This document shows, piece after piece, positions 1 to 9,651 of a stretch of DNA of 64,000 nt; within the stretch, counting starts at the first letter, position 1, and each line of letters opens with the position of its first letter. Both the position numbers and the translations under genes were made by a program. The notes under the pieces were generated by a model. It had not been told where the DNA came from, did not search any database, and saw nothing but the letters and a program-made list of their open reading frames with translations. Source of the DNA: Pseudomonas resinovorans NBRC 106553 (GTDB lineage: Bacteria; Pseudomonadota; Gammaproteobacteria; Pseudomonadales; Pseudomonadaceae); NCBI RefSeq assembly GCF_000412695.1, contig NC_021499.1, forward strand, positions 558,001 through 622,000, in the 5' to 3' direction.

Positions 1-37
1 CCTGTACGCCGCGCGGCATAAGTTGGGGATGCGCTGA
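1..37 (+). CDS. 3' end of an unidentified gene (partial)
   Basis: The frame starting at base 2 reads LYAARHKLGMR and then TGA at 35-37. The other two forward frames give either an immediate stop or no convincing end. The fragment is too short to assign a family. A repeat element and a terminator follow, which fits the end of a rightward transcription unit, but this is only a possible reading. Confidence 0.25.
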   Translation, partial: LYAARHKLGMR

Positions 38-53
38 GTCCGTCCAGGGGGAC

Positions 54-134
54 GTAGGATGGGTTGAGCGAAGCGATACCCATCAATGGCCTGATGTTCC
101 GCTCGATGGGTATCGCAAGCTCAACCCATCCTAC
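54..134. repeat. GTAGGATGGGTTGAGC palindromic intergenic repeat, copy 1
   Basis: Inverted repeat: the left arm begins GTAGGATGGGTTGAGC and continues GATACCCATC, and the right arm is GATGGGTATCGC followed by CTCAACCCATCCTAC. Two further copies lie at 5394-5489 and 10882-10965. It is not coding and could fold into a long hairpin in either transcript. Confidence 0.85.
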
Positions 135-158
135 AAACTACAAACGAGCTCCGAGCGG

Positions 159-196
159 TAAAAAAGACGCGGGCCCAACACGGGCCCGCGTTTTCA
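159..196 (-). terminator. Rho-independent terminator of the CoA-transferase operon
   Basis: GCGGGCCC and GGGCCCGC pair around a four-base loop, flanked by an A-run on one side and TTTT on the other. On the minus strand the hairpin is followed by CTTTTTT. It sits just downstream of the CoA-transferase stop, so it probably ends the leftward operon. It may also act on the plus strand. Confidence 0.8.
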
Positions 197-206
197 CGCA
201 CGAAAC

Positions 207-1766
207 TCAAGCTGGCTGGATCAGTTGGCGCAGGCCCATGCGTGGCTCGCCGAACAGCCGCGCATCCATCACCTTCGGCGCGCGGACGATGGGGCGGAAG
301 TCCATGCGCGCGACAATGTTCCGCTCGATATCCACTCCCGGTGCCACCTCGATCAGCTCCAGCCCCCCGGGGCTCAAACGGAACACGCAGCGCTCGGTGA
401 CGTAGAGCACCGGCTTGCCCGACTCGGCCGCCAGGCGGCCGGCGAAGGTGCGATGTTCTACCTCGCCGACGAACTTGCGCACCGCGCCGTCCTGGATGAT
501 GCGCAGGGCGCCGCCCTCGATGCGGATGTCCTGCTCGCCCGCGCTGAAGGTGCCGACGAAGACCACCGCCTTGGCGTTCTGGCTGATGTTGATGAAGCCG
601 CCGGCGCCGGCCAGGCGCGTGCCGAACTTAGACACGTTGAGGTTGCCCTCGGCGTCGGCCTGGGCGAGGCCCAGGAAGGCGATATCCAGGCCGCCGCCGT
701 CGTAGAAGTCGAACTGGTAGGGCTGGTCGATCAACGCGGCGTGGTTGCTCGCCGCGCCGAAGTCCAGGCCCGAGGCCGGCACGCCACCGATCACGCCCGG
801 TTCGGCGGTCAGGGTCAGCAGGTCGATCACCCCTTCCTCGGCGGCCACCGCCGCTACGCCCTCGGGCATGCCGATGCCGAGGTTGACCACGGCGCCGGGC
901 CGCAGCTCCAGGGCGGCGCGGCGGGCGATCAGCTTGCGCAGGTCCAGCGGCATCGGCGCCAGGCTGTCCACCGGTACCCGCACCTCGGCGGCGAAGGCCG
1001 GGTTGTAGGCGGTGGCGAAGGTCTGCTGGTGGTTCTCGGGGCTGGCCACCACCACGCAATCCACCAGGATGCCGGGAATCTTCACGTCGCGGGGGTTCAG
1101 CGAGCCGCGTGCCACCACCCGCTCCACCTGGGCGATCACCAGGCCGCCGGAATTGCGCGCGGCCATGGCGATGGCCAGGCTCTCGATGGTCAGCGCTTCG
1201 CGCTCCATGGAGAGGTTGCCGTCTTCGTCGGCGCTGGTGGCGCGGATCACCCCGACCTGGATCGGGAAGGCCTTGTAGAAGAGGTAGTCCTCCCCATCGA
1301 TGGGCATGCGCCGCACCAGTTCATCGGTGGTCCGGGCGTTGAGCTTGCCGCCGCCGAAGTCGGGGTCGACGAAGGTGCCCAGGCCGACCTTGGACAGTTG
1401 CCCCGGCTTGCCGGCGGCGATGTCGCGAAACAGCTGGGAGATCACCCCCTGGGGCAGGTTGTAGGCTTCGATGCGGTTTTCCACGGCCAGCTTCTGCAGC
1501 CCCGGCACCAGGCCCCAGTGGCCGCCGATCACCCGGCGCACCAGGCCTTCGTGGGCCAGGTGGTTGAGCCCCCGTCCCTTGCCGTCGCCTTGGCCGGCGG
1601 CATACACCAGGGTCAGGCCACGGGGCGCCTGCTCGGCCTGGAAGCGCCGCTCCAGGGCGATGGCGATTTCCTCGGCGAAGCCGATGCCGACGAAACCGCC
1701 GGTGGCGAGGTTGGCGTTGTCCGGAATCCGCGCCACCGCGTCGGCGGCGCTCATCACTTTGCTCAT
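207..1766 (-). CDS. Fused acyl-CoA:acetate/3-ketoacid CoA-transferase
   Basis: 519-residue family I CoA-transferase with both halves in one chain, the layout of YdiF and propionate CoA-transferases. It moves CoA between an acyl-CoA donor and a short-chain carboxylate in the cytosol. The N-terminal half has the glycine-rich segment GGFVGIGF. The C-terminal half has LGIGMPEG, then TAEPGVIGG, where Glu322 is the expected nucleophile that forms the glutamyl-CoA thioester. It is the distal gene of a leftward unit headed by a GntP permease and a sigma-54 regulator, pointing to activation of an imported short-chain or hydroxy acid. The exact acid cannot be read from sequence. An AGGA motif lies upstream of the chosen ATG. 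Confidence 0.9.
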   Translation of the reverse strand: MSKVMSAADAVARIPDNANLATGGFVGIGFAEEIAIALERRFQAEQAPRGLTLVYAAGQGDGKGRGLNHLAHEGLVRRVIGGHWGLVPGLQKLAVENRIEAYNLPQGVISQLFRDIAAGKPGQLSKVGLGTFVDPDFGGGKLNARTTDELVRRMPIDGEDYLFYKAFPIQVGVIRATSADEDGNLSMEREALTIESLAIAMAARNSGGLVIAQVERVVARGSLNPRDVKIPGILVDCVVVASPENHQQTFATAYNPAFAAEVRVPVDSLAPMPLDLRKLIARRAALELRPGAVVNLGIGMPEGVAAVAAEEGVIDLLTLTAEPGVIGGVPASGLDFGAASNHAALIDQPYQFDFYDGGGLDIAFLGLAQADAEGNLNVSKFGTRLAGAGGFINISQNAKAVVFVGTFSAGEQDIRIEGGALRIIQDGAVRKFVGEVEHRTFAGRLAAESGKPVLYVTERCVFRLSPGGLELIEVAPGVDIERNIVARMDFRPIVRAPKVMDARLFGEPRMGLRQLIQPA

Positions 1767-1777
1767 CTTTTGAATCC

Positions 1778-1875
1778 TGTAGGGGCGAATTCATTCGCCA
1801 TGCAGGACAACGTCCTGCCTTTGGGCCTTGCAGGGGGCCGCTTCGCGGCCCTTCGCGAATGAATTCGCTCCTACA
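1778..1875. repeat. REPIN-like GCGAATTCATTCGC element, copy 1
   Basis: Two inverted REP-type arms: GTAGGGGCGAATTCATTCGC on the left and GCGAATGAATTCGCTCCTAC on the right, around a GC-rich centre with its own small palindromes (GGACAACGTCC, GGCCGCTTCGCGGCC). It lies between the permease and CoA-transferase genes inside one leftward unit, so it may affect mRNA stability between them. Related copies are at 3509-3604 and 7336-7457. Confidence 0.85.
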
Positions 1876-1896
1876 TGGATAGCCCATTGCATGCGA

Positions 1897-3282
1897 TCAG
1901 AAGCTCCCGAAGGTACTGCCGAGGATGATCACCACCGTCAGGGCCAGCAGCGGGAAGATCACCGTGTTCATGAAGATGAAGCGGTAGGAATCGCGGTGGG
2001 TGAGTTTGCAGATCGCCAGCAGCGAGATCACCGCACCGTTGTGCGGCAGGGTGTCCATGCAGCCGGAGGCCATGGCGGCGACGCGGTGCAGCAGCTGGGG
2101 GCTGATGCCGGCGGCGTTGGCCATCTCCAGGTACTGGGCGCCGAGGGTCTTCAGCGCGATGGACATGCCGCCGGAGGCCGAGCCGGTGATGCCCGCCAGG
2201 ATATTCACCGCCACCGCCTGGGACACCAGCGGGTTGCCCGGCACGCTGAGCACCAGGTCGCGGATCACCACGAAGCCGGCCAGGGACGCGATGACCGTGC
2301 CGTAGCCGACTTCGGATGCGGTGTTGAGGATCGGCAGCATGGAACCGAAGGTGCCGTCGTTGAGGCTCTGCTTGAGGTCGACCCAGCGCTTCCAGTGCAG
2401 GCCGATCAGCAGCAATACGGCACAGGCCAGTGCGACGATGATGGCCCAGATGCCGATCAGCGACTTGGCGTCCTGCAGGCCGCCGAACTCGGGCTTGGCC
2501 AGGTAGCTGGTGTCCAGCGCCGGCAACACCTGCTTGGCCATGACGAAGTTGAGGATGATCACCAGCAGTATCGGCAGCAGCGCGTACCAGAAGCCGATCA
2601 CCGGCACGTCGAATTGCTCCAGGCTGTCGTCCTTGTGGCTGCCATAGCCTTCGCCGGCGGCCATCAGCTTGTGCGCCTGGACGCTCAGCCACCAGCTGCC
2701 GAGCACCAGCATGATGGTGCCGCCGATCAGGCCGAGGATGGGCGCCGCGAAGGCGTCGGTACCGAAGAATGGGCTGGGGATGGCGTTCTGGATCGCCGGG
2801 GTACCGGGCAGCGCGGTCATGGTGAAGGTGAAGGCGCCCAGGGCGATGGCGCCTGGCAGCAGGCGCTTGGGAATGCCCGCCTCGCGGAACAGCGCGGTGC
2901 CGATCGGGTACACGGCGAAGGCCACCACGAACAGCGAGACACCGCCGTAGGTGAGCAGGCCGCAGGCCAGAACTATGGCGAGGATGGCCCGTTCGCGGCC
3001 CAGGCTGCGGACGATGCCGTAGGCGATGGCGCGCGCCGAGCCGGAATCATCCATCAACTTGCCGAAGATGGCCCCGAGCAGGAACAGCGGGAAGAACTGG
3101 ATCAGGTAGCCGCCCAGGGCCTTCATGAAGACCTGGGTGTAGGTCGGCAGGAGCAACGCCACGTCGCCGGCGAAGAGCACCGCGAGCAGGGCCAGCAGGG
3201 GCGCGAGGATCAGGACGTTGATGCCGCGGTAGGCGAGGTACATCAGCAGCGCGAGAGAAATCAGGATGCCTAGGGTGCCCAT
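1897..3282 (-). CDS. GntP-family permease
   Basis: 461-residue inner-membrane protein with about a dozen hydrophobic segments and the GntP-type glycine/proline-rich loops (for example TYGGVSLFVVAF and GSASGGMSIAL). GntP relatives import gluconate, hydroxyacids or, in Pseudomonas, 3-hydroxybutyrate. The open frame runs upstream to 3630, but the ATG at 3282 is preceded by AAGGAAG and gives the normal family length. The longer start would also swallow the sigma-54 promoter at 3340-3355. With the CoA-transferase it forms a leftward operon. From synteny with the P. aeruginosa hbcR-PA2004 locus, a short-chain hydroxyacid is the best substrate guess. Confidence 0.88.
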   Translation of the reverse strand: MGTLGILISLALLMYLAYRGINVLILAPLLALLAVLFAGDVALLLPTYTQVFMKALGGYLIQFFPLFLLGAIFGKLMDDSGSARAIAYGIVRSLGRERAILAIVLACGLLTYGGVSLFVVAFAVYPIGTALFREAGIPKRLLPGAIALGAFTFTMTALPGTPAIQNAIPSPFFGTDAFAAPILGLIGGTIMLVLGSWWLSVQAHKLMAAGEGYGSHKDDSLEQFDVPVIGFWYALLPILLVIILNFVMAKQVLPALDTSYLAKPEFGGLQDAKSLIGIWAIIVALACAVLLLIGLHWKRWVDLKQSLNDGTFGSMLPILNTASEVGYGTVIASLAGFVVIRDLVLSVPGNPLVSQAVAVNILAGITGSASGGMSIALKTLGAQYLEMANAAGISPQLLHRVAAMASGCMDTLPHNGAVISLLAICKLTHRDSYRFIFMNTVIFPLLALTVVIILGSTFGSF

Positions 3283-3339
3283 TGGGGACTTCCTTCTTGT
3301 TGTTGTTCGCCGCGTCGAGGCGGCGTGCGCAGGCATTGG

Positions 3340-3355
3340 AGCGAAAGCCGTGCCA
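3340..3355 (-). promoter_or_regulatory. Sigma-54 (-24/-12) promoter for the permease operon
   Basis: On the minus strand the bases read TGGCACGGCTTTCGCT, which matches the consensus TGGCACGNNNNTTGCW except for one base (TC for TT). The invariant GG and GC doublets are correctly spaced. It lies 58 bases upstream of the permease ATG. The gene on its other side encodes a sigma-54 activator with an intact GAFTGA motif. Confidence 0.85.
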
Positions 3356-3434
3356 GGTGTGCTCGTCTCAGGGTGAGAGCGCTCTGGAACGGTGATTTGC
3401 GGGGAATAGGCGGTGTGCCGCGGGCTCTGGTGGG

Positions 3435-3503
3435 TGTCCAGTTGTCTGGACGAGCGTCCATTTTTGTGGACGTCTTGATGATGGGTGTCCATATGGCTGG
3501 ACA
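3435..3503 (-). promoter_or_regulatory. Three 18-bp palindromes: likely enhancer (UAS) for the sigma-54 activator
   Basis: Three copies of (T/C)GTCCA-N6-TGGAC(A/G) lie at 3435-3452, 3455-3472 and 3486-3503. Arms are identical apart from the outermost base. Centres are 20 and 31 bp apart, close to two and three helical turns, so all three face the same side of the DNA. They lie about 80 to 160 bp upstream of the -24/-12 promoter, the normal position for enhancer-binding-protein sites. Binding by the adjacent Fis-type HTH activator is inferred. Confidence 0.75.
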
Positions 3504-3508
3504 GGTCT

Positions 3509-3604
3509 TGTAGGGGCGAATTCATTCGCCATGCAGACCGCAGGTCTGCCCCTGGTGTGTTTGGGGTGGCTGCGCCGCCCTTGGCGAATGAATTCGCCCC
3601 TACA
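3509..3604. repeat. REPIN-like GCGAATTCATTCGC element, copy 2
   Basis: Same architecture as the element at 1778: GTAGGGGCGAATTCATTCGC, a spacer with the small palindrome CAGACCGCAGGTCTG, then GCGAATGAATTCGCCCCTAC. It sits between the last enhancer palindrome and the stop codon of the sigma-54 regulator gene and probably forms the 3' hairpin of that mRNA. Confidence 0.85.
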
Positions 3605-3636
3605 GCGCAAAGTCGCAACGCACGGGGCAACGAAAC

Positions 3637-5121
<1,485 letters not shown>

Positions 5122-5216
5122 CAGGCAGCGATTATGGGGGGCTGCCGGGATGAACGCCTAGCCTGTACGAAGGTCGGTAGTCAGGCAGATGATTTTTCCC
5201 AAATGGAGGCTTCTAC

Positions 5217-5375
5217 ATGGACCTGATCCGCATCCTTATCGCCATTCTCCTGCCGCCGCTCGGGGTGTTCCTGCAGGTGGGTTTCGCCGGCGCCTTCTGG
5301 CTGAACATCCTGCTCACCCTGCTGGGCTATATCCCCGGCATCGTCCATGCCGTGTACATCATCGCCAAGCGGTAG
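5217..5375 (+). CDS. Pmp3/YqaE-family small membrane protein
   Basis: 52 residues beginning MDLIRILIAILLPPLGVFLQ. It has two hydrophobic helices joined by a short loop with the family's LLPPLGVFLQ, FWLNILLTLLGYIPGI and HAVYII signatures. The ATG has a GGAGG six bases upstream. Members of this family (plant RCI2, yeast Pmp3, bacterial YqaE) sit in the inner membrane and are linked to salt, cold and membrane-potential stress, mostly with unknown mechanism. It is divergent from the sigma-54 regulator and appears to stand alone. A hairpin repeat 18 bases after the stop could end its transcript. Confidence 0.9.
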   Translation: MDLIRILIAILLPPLGVFLQVGFAGAFWLNILLTLLGYIPGIVHAVYIIAKR

Positions 5376-5393
5376 CAACCGAGTTCGTAGCCC

Positions 5394-5489
5394 GTAGGAT
5401 GGGTTGAGCGGAGCGATACCCATCAATGGCCTGGCACTCCGCCACGATGGGTATCGCAAGCTCGCGGAACGCCGCCCGACCCATCCTAC
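5394..5489. repeat. GTAGGATGGGTTGAGC palindromic repeat, copy 2
   Basis: Same left arm as at 54 (GTAGGATGGGTTGAGC then GATACCCATC). The right side has GATGGGTATCGC and ends CCCATCCTAC, with an inserted GCGGAACGCCGCCC motif. It lies between two convergent genes, the Pmp3-family gene and the EamA transporter gene, where it could serve as a two-way transcript end. Confidence 0.85.
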
Positions 5490-5517
5490 AGGCTACCGGG
5501 ATACCCATCGAACGGAC

Positions 5518-6366
5518 TCAATCCACCAGCTTGATCAGCAGGATGCCGGCGGTGACCACGCAGGCGGCGAGGATGCGGCGCACGCCAAAGGGCTCCTTGA
5601 ACACCAGGCTGGCGATGATGGCGGCGATGATCACGCTGCTCTCGCGCAGGGCGGCGACCTTGGCCACGTGGTCCAGGGTCATGGCGAACAGCACCAGGCC
5701 ATAGGCCACGCAGTAGTTGAAGCCGCCGAACAGGCCGATGCGCCAGTTGTCGCGGGCGAAGCGCAGCACCAGCGGGCCACGGCGCATCCAGGCGAGCAGG
5801 GGGATGGTCATGCTCTGCATCAGGGTCAGGTAGACCACGAACTGCAGCACGCTGTCGGCGCGGCGCACGCCCTGGGCGTCGATCAGGGTGTAGAGCGCCA
5901 CCCCGGCGCCGGCCAGGGCGGCGTAGCCGAGCGCCTTCAGGGCGTTGGATTCCAGGCGGGTGGAAAGCAGGCTGAGGATACCCAGGGAGATCAGCACGAT
6001 GCCCAGCAGCATGGCGCCGGACAGGTGCTCGCCGAACAGCAGGCCGACGCTGAGGGCCACCAGCAGGGGCGGCAGGCCGCGCACCACCGGATAGACCTGG
6101 CCGAAGTCGCCGAAGTGGTAGGCGCGGATCAGCAGCAGGCGGTAGAGGGTGTTGACCAGCACCGACAGGCCGATGAGCCCCCAGACCACCAGCGGCGGTG
6201 GTGCCACCAGGGGCAGCAGGGCGACGCTGAAGCAGAAGGCCACGCCGTCCACCAGGGCCATGGAGGAGAGGCGGTCGCTGCCGGCCTTGATCACCGCGTT
6301 CCAGCTGGCGTGCATCAGGGCGGAGAGCAGGACCACCAGGGTGGCGAGATCGTTATCGGACAACAC
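5518..6366 (-). CDS. EamA/DMT-superfamily transporter
   Basis: 282 residues with about ten hydrophobic segments in two repeated halves, the drug/metabolite transporter fold. It probably exports an amino acid or similar metabolite across the inner membrane. The start is the GTG at 6366, preceded by GAGG ten bases upstream (first residues LSDNDLATLVVLL). The open frame can be extended to an ATG at 6429, but that would add a hydrophilic tail and enter the divergent LysR promoter region. The LysR gene next door is its most likely regulator, as is usual for divergent pairs. The substrate cannot be read from sequence. Confidence 0.82.
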   Translation of the reverse strand: MLSDNDLATLVVLLSALMHASWNAVIKAGSDRLSSMALVDGVAFCFSVALLPLVAPPPLVVWGLIGLSVLVNTLYRLLLIRAYHFGDFGQVYPVVRGLPPLLVALSVGLLFGEHLSGAMLLGIVLISLGILSLLSTRLESNALKALGYAALAGAGVALYTLIDAQGVRRADSVLQFVVYLTLMQSMTIPLLAWMRRGPLVLRFARDNWRIGLFGGFNYCVAYGLVLFAMTLDHVAKVAALRESSVIIAAIIASLVFKEPFGVRRILAACVVTAGILLIKLVD

Positions 6367-6479
6367 GTGAAAATCCTCGCCACGGGGCTGAAGCCAAGGT
6401 GGATAGGGTGCTGTCGGGGCATCTATCATTCAAATCGTTTATCGTTATCCGTTGGATAAGTACCACTGATGGAGTGGCC

Positions 6480-7340
6480 ATGAACCTGTTCCAGCTCCGC
6501 GCCTTCGATGCGGTGGTCCGCGAGGGTGGTTTCACCCGTGCCGCCGAGCGCCTGTGCATCAGCCAGCCGGCGGTGACCGGGCATATCAAGGCCCTGGAAG
6601 AGCACTACCAGGTGCGCCTGTTGCGGCGCTCCGCGCGGCAGGTGGAGCCCACCGAGCTGGGCCGGCGCCTGGCCGCCATCAGCCATCAGCTGTTCGCCCT
6701 GGCGGAGCAGGCCGAGGACCTGCTCGACACCAGCCAGGCGCTGGAGTCCGGGCGCCTGGACCTGGCCGCCGACAGCCCGCACCTGGTGATGCCGCTGCTG
6801 GCGCGGATGCGCGAACGCTACCCCGGCGTCAGCATCAACCTGCGCCTGGGCAATACCCAGGAAACCCTCGCCGCACTGAATGGCGAGCGGGTGGACCTGG
6901 CCTTGATCAGCGATATCGCCGAGCGCCCCGGCCTGCGCCTGCAGCCCATTGGCGAAGCGCGCCTGTGCCTGCTGCTGCCGGCGGGCCACCCCTGGGTAGG
7001 CGTGCGCAAGGAGGTGGCCTTGCAGGAATTGCGCGCCGAGGTGCTGTTGCAGCGCGAGCCGGCTTCGCTGACCCGCCGCACCTTCGAGAAGGCCTGCGCC
7101 GAGCAGGGCCTGGAACTGCGCGCGGCCCTGGAGCTGAACAGCCGCGAGGCGGTGATCGAAGCGGTGGCGGCAGGGCTCGGGGTGAGCATCCTCTACTCCC
7201 TTGAGGTGCCGCGCGATCCTCGGGTGGTGGCGCTGCCGCTCAAGGGCGAAGGCTTGGTGAGCCGCCACTACCTGGCGTGCCAGGAGCGCTATGGGGAGTT
7301 GCGGGTGGTGAAGGCGTTCTTCGAGGTGGCGGAGCTGTAG
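6480..7340 (+). CDS. LysR-family transcriptional regulator
   Basis: 286 residues. The N-terminal winged HTH (about 1-60) contains GGFTRAAERL and CISQPAVTGHIKALEE, and a substrate-binding domain of the type I periplasmic fold occupies about 85-285. It starts at the ATG at 6480 after GGAG. It is transcribed away from the EamA transporter gene, so the 113-bp gap probably holds both promoters and the operator. Sequences such as TCGTTTATCGTTATCCG in the gap are AT-richer than their surroundings, but I could not fix a clear T-N11-A site. The TAG stop overlaps the start of a REP-type repeat. Confidence 0.9.
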   Translation: MNLFQLRAFDAVVREGGFTRAAERLCISQPAVTGHIKALEEHYQVRLLRRSARQVEPTELGRRLAAISHQLFALAEQAEDLLDTSQALESGRLDLAADSPHLVMPLLARMRERYPGVSINLRLGNTQETLAALNGERVDLALISDIAERPGLRLQPIGEARLCLLLPAGHPWVGVRKEVALQELRAEVLLQREPASLTRRTFEKACAEQGLELRAALELNSREAVIEAVAAGLGVSILYSLEVPRDPRVVALPLKGEGLVSRHYLACQERYGELRVVKAFFEVAEL

Positions 7341-7457
7341 GAGCGATTTCAATCGCGATCGGCCTGGGCAGCAGGCCTGGGTAGGGCGGACCTGCGGTCC
7401 GCATTCGCGAATGAATTCGCTCCTACGAAGCTATCGCGAGCAGAGCTCGCTCCTACG
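7336..7457. repeat. REP-type cluster: one inverted pair plus an extra single arm
   Basis: It begins TGTAGGAGCGATTTCAATCG inside the LysR stop codon, with the opposite arm GCGAATGAATTCGCTCCTAC. A further GCGAGCAGAGCTCGCTCCTAC follows immediately. The centre holds GGCGGACCTGCGGTCCGC, a small palindrome. The arms vary (TTTCAATCG, ATTCATTCG, AGCTCGC), so this is a mosaic of related REP subtypes. It separates convergent genes and may end both transcripts. Confidence 0.8.
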
Positions 7458-7477
7458 GTCGGGATATCCCGCCTGGC

Positions 7478-8137
7478 TCAGGCCTCCGGCCAGATCCGTT
7501 CGCCGCCGCCCGGTTGCTCCCGCCAGGCTTGCAGCGTGCGGGTCGGCAGGTCGAAGTAGTCCCGTGTGCGGGCGTAGCCGTGGCCGCCCATGCGGCCGAT
7601 GGCGTCGAGGCCGAGCTGGTCGATGTAGAGGGTGGCGGGGTCGATCAGGTCGTCGCGCACATGGGCCATCAGCACTTCGCCGAGGATGATCTCCCGCGAT
7701 TGGCCGATGGACAGCCCCATCATCCGTCGGCATTCCAGGGCCACCGGCGCCTCCGCGATGCGCGGGCAGGCGACGCGGCTGCCCGGCAGGGCGCTGAGGC
7801 CGGCGGCGAGCAATTCATCGAAGCCCGGCTCGAAAGGCACGGCGCAGACGTTCATGGCCTCCACCAGGGGGTCGGAGACGATGTTCACGGTGAATTCCTG
7901 GTTCAGCTGGATGTTCCGGGTGGTGTCCTTGGGGCTGAGGTCGGCATGGTTCTCCACCCCCAGGGCGAGGATCGGCGGGTCGGCGGACAGCGCGTTGAAG
8001 AAGCTGAAGGGCGCGGCGTTCACCCGACCCTCGGCGTCCACGGTGGTCACCAGGGCGATGGGGCGGGGCACCACGCTGCCAATGAGGATCTTGTATTTCT
8101 CGCGGGGGCTCAGTTGGGTGAAATCGAAGCTCAGCAT
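7478..8137 (-). CDS. Flavin-reductase-like (FMN-binding split barrel) protein
   Basis: 219 residues of the flavoredoxin/flavin reductase family, with the FMN-binding segment SVVPRPIALVTT near residue 21 and NAAPFSFFNALSADPP after it. Members either supply reduced flavin to a partner oxygenase or use bound FMN themselves. The ATG at 8137 gives the usual length. The open frame continues upstream into the amidohydrolase gene, but without family similarity. It is the last gene of a leftward cluster with two amidohydrolases and an ABC importer. No monooxygenase partner lies in the cluster, so its acceptor is unknown. Confidence 0.82.
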   Translation of the reverse strand: MLSFDFTQLSPREKYKILIGSVVPRPIALVTTVDAEGRVNAAPFSFFNALSADPPILALGVENHADLSPKDTTRNIQLNQEFTVNIVSDPLVEAMNVCAVPFEPGFDELLAAGLSALPGSRVACPRIAEAPVALECRRMMGLSIGQSREIILGEVLMAHVRDDLIDPATLYIDQLGLDAIGRMGGHGYARTRDYFDLPTRTLQAWREQPGGGERIWPEA

Positions 8138-8151
8138 GCGGTTATCCCTTG

Positions 8152-9651
8152 TTATTGATCGGGCTGGCTGGCGAGGGTGCAGAGCGGGCGTTCGACGCTC
8201 CAGGCGTCGGCGAAGGGGATCGCCGGCTGGAACAGTCCACGCCAGTCGGACCGGCCGACGGCGCGCTCGGCGTGGCTTTGCATCAACTTGTGGAACTGGG
8301 CCTGGGCCTGGCGCCGCAGGGCCGGGTAGTCGACGCCCTGGACCTGGCCGTGCTGCATCACGCAGCGGCCGTCGATCCAGCTCGCCACACAATCGTCGCC
8401 ACGGCCGGCGAGGATCAGGTTCTTCAGCGGGTCGAACAGCGGGCCCAGGTGCAGGCCGTCGAGGCTGAACACGGTGATATCGGCTTTCGCTCCCGACGCC
8501 AGGCGACCGAGGTCGTCGCGCCCCAGTGCCTTGGCACCGCCCAGGGTGGCGGCGTTGTAGAAGTCGAGGGCGCTGCTGCCCTCGCTGCCGCCCTCCTGGA
8601 TGCGCGCGATGTTCAGGCCCTGGCGCATGTTGTCCAGCAGGTCCGCCGGCCAGGTGTCGGTGCCCAGGGCGAAGTTGACGCCACGGGCGCGGTAGCGGCC
8701 GAAGGAGTCCAGCGCTTCGCCGTCACGGGCGAACACCACCGGGCAATGCACCAGGCTTGCGCCGCTGCCGGCCAGGCGCGCCAGGTCGTCGTCGCCTTCG
8801 ATATGGATGCCGTGGGGCAGCACGGCGCGCGGGCCGAGCAGTTGCAGTTGTTCCAGCCAGGCCAGCGGTGCCTTGCCGCGCAGTTGTTTCACCAGGGCCA
8901 CTTCGTCGCGGCCCTGGCAGCAATGCAGGCGTACTGGCGCGGCCAGTTCGCGGGACAGGGCGGCGGTGCGATGCAGCAGCGCCGGGGTGCAGGTCTGGAT
9001 GCGATCCGGCAGCAGGGCGCCACGGATCAGCCCGCCATGGGCACCGTCGAATTCGCGGAAGAACCGCTCGGCGGCGGCTAGGCCAGCCAGGCCGCGCGGC
9101 TCGTCCCAGTGCTCGGCGAGGCTGCCGTCGGCGGTCAGGTACTGCATGCCGCTCATGTAGCAGGGGCCGAGGTAGGTGCGCAGGCCCAGTTCGCCGGCGA
9201 CCCCGGCCACGGCGGCGAATTCGTCGAAGGTCTCTGCCCACTCCCGGTAGTACATCGAGGTGATCGGCATGGCGGTGGTGATGCCGTTGCGGATCAGTTG
9301 GGTGAAGGCGTAGCGGTACTTGAACACCTCCTCCTCGAAGCTGTAGCTCTCCCGTGGCCCGCGCCGCAGGTACTCCTCGGACCACATGCGGCCCATGCCG
9401 CGCTCGTCGCCGTTGTCCAGGCAGAGCACGGTGGAGTCCAGATCGCCGAGGGCGTCCAGGTCGATGAAGCCGGGGCCGAGCAGGGCGTTGCCGTAGTCGA
9501 TCCACTCATCCACCGGGCCGGGAAAACCCCGGCCGACGAAGAGCACGCGGCTGCCTTCGATCACCACCTCGCCATCGCGCCAGAGCACATGGCGGGCGCC
9601 GTCGAAGCCCACCACGCAGCTGGCTTTCAGGCCGATGCGCGGGGTGTTCAC
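8152..9651 (-). CDS. Amidohydrolase-superfamily protein with altered metal motif
   Basis: 499 residues with the chlorohydrolase/guanine-deaminase-like layout. A small beta domain comes first, then a TIM barrel. The later metal-site positions are present: VRLHCCQG, VLPHGIHI and ALGTDTWP. Where strand 1 normally carries the HxH pair (GFIDxHxH), this protein reads GFIDLDALGDLD. The usual first two histidines are therefore absent, which may change metal content or reaction. Its ATG overlaps the stop of the upstream amidohydrolase gene by four bases, indicating translational coupling. The substrate is probably a cyclic amide or deaminable ring related to the ABC cargo; this is inference. Confidence 0.8.
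   Translation of the reverse strand: MNTPRIGLKASCVVGFDGARHVLWRDGEVVIEGSRVLFVGRGFPGPVDEWIDYGNALLGPGFIDLDALGDLDSTVLCLDNGDERGMGRMWSEEYLRRGPRESYSFEEEVFKYRYAFTQLIRNGITTAMPITSMYYREWAETFDEFAAVAGVAGELGLRTYLGPCYMSGMQYLTADGSLAEHWDEPRGLAGLAAAERFFREFDGAHGGLIRGALLPDRIQTCTPALLHRTAALSRELAAPVRLHCCQGRDEVALVKQLRGKAPLAWLEQLQLLGPRAVLPHGIHIEGDDDLARLAGSGASLVHCPVVFARDGEALDSFGRYRARGVNFALGTDTWPADLLDNMRQGLNIARIQEGGSEGSSALDFYNAATLGGAKALGRDDLGRLASGAKADITVFSLDGLHLGPLFDPLKNLILAGRGDDCVASWIDGRCVMQHGQVQGVDYPALRRQAQAQFHKLMQSHAERAVGRSDWRGLFQPAIPFADAWSVERPLCTLASQPDQ

Noticed and set aside
225..1862. Long plus-strand open frame opposite the CoA-transferase gene
   Set aside because: Its protein is His/Ala/Gly-rich with no family features, a usual antisense shadow in GC-rich DNA.
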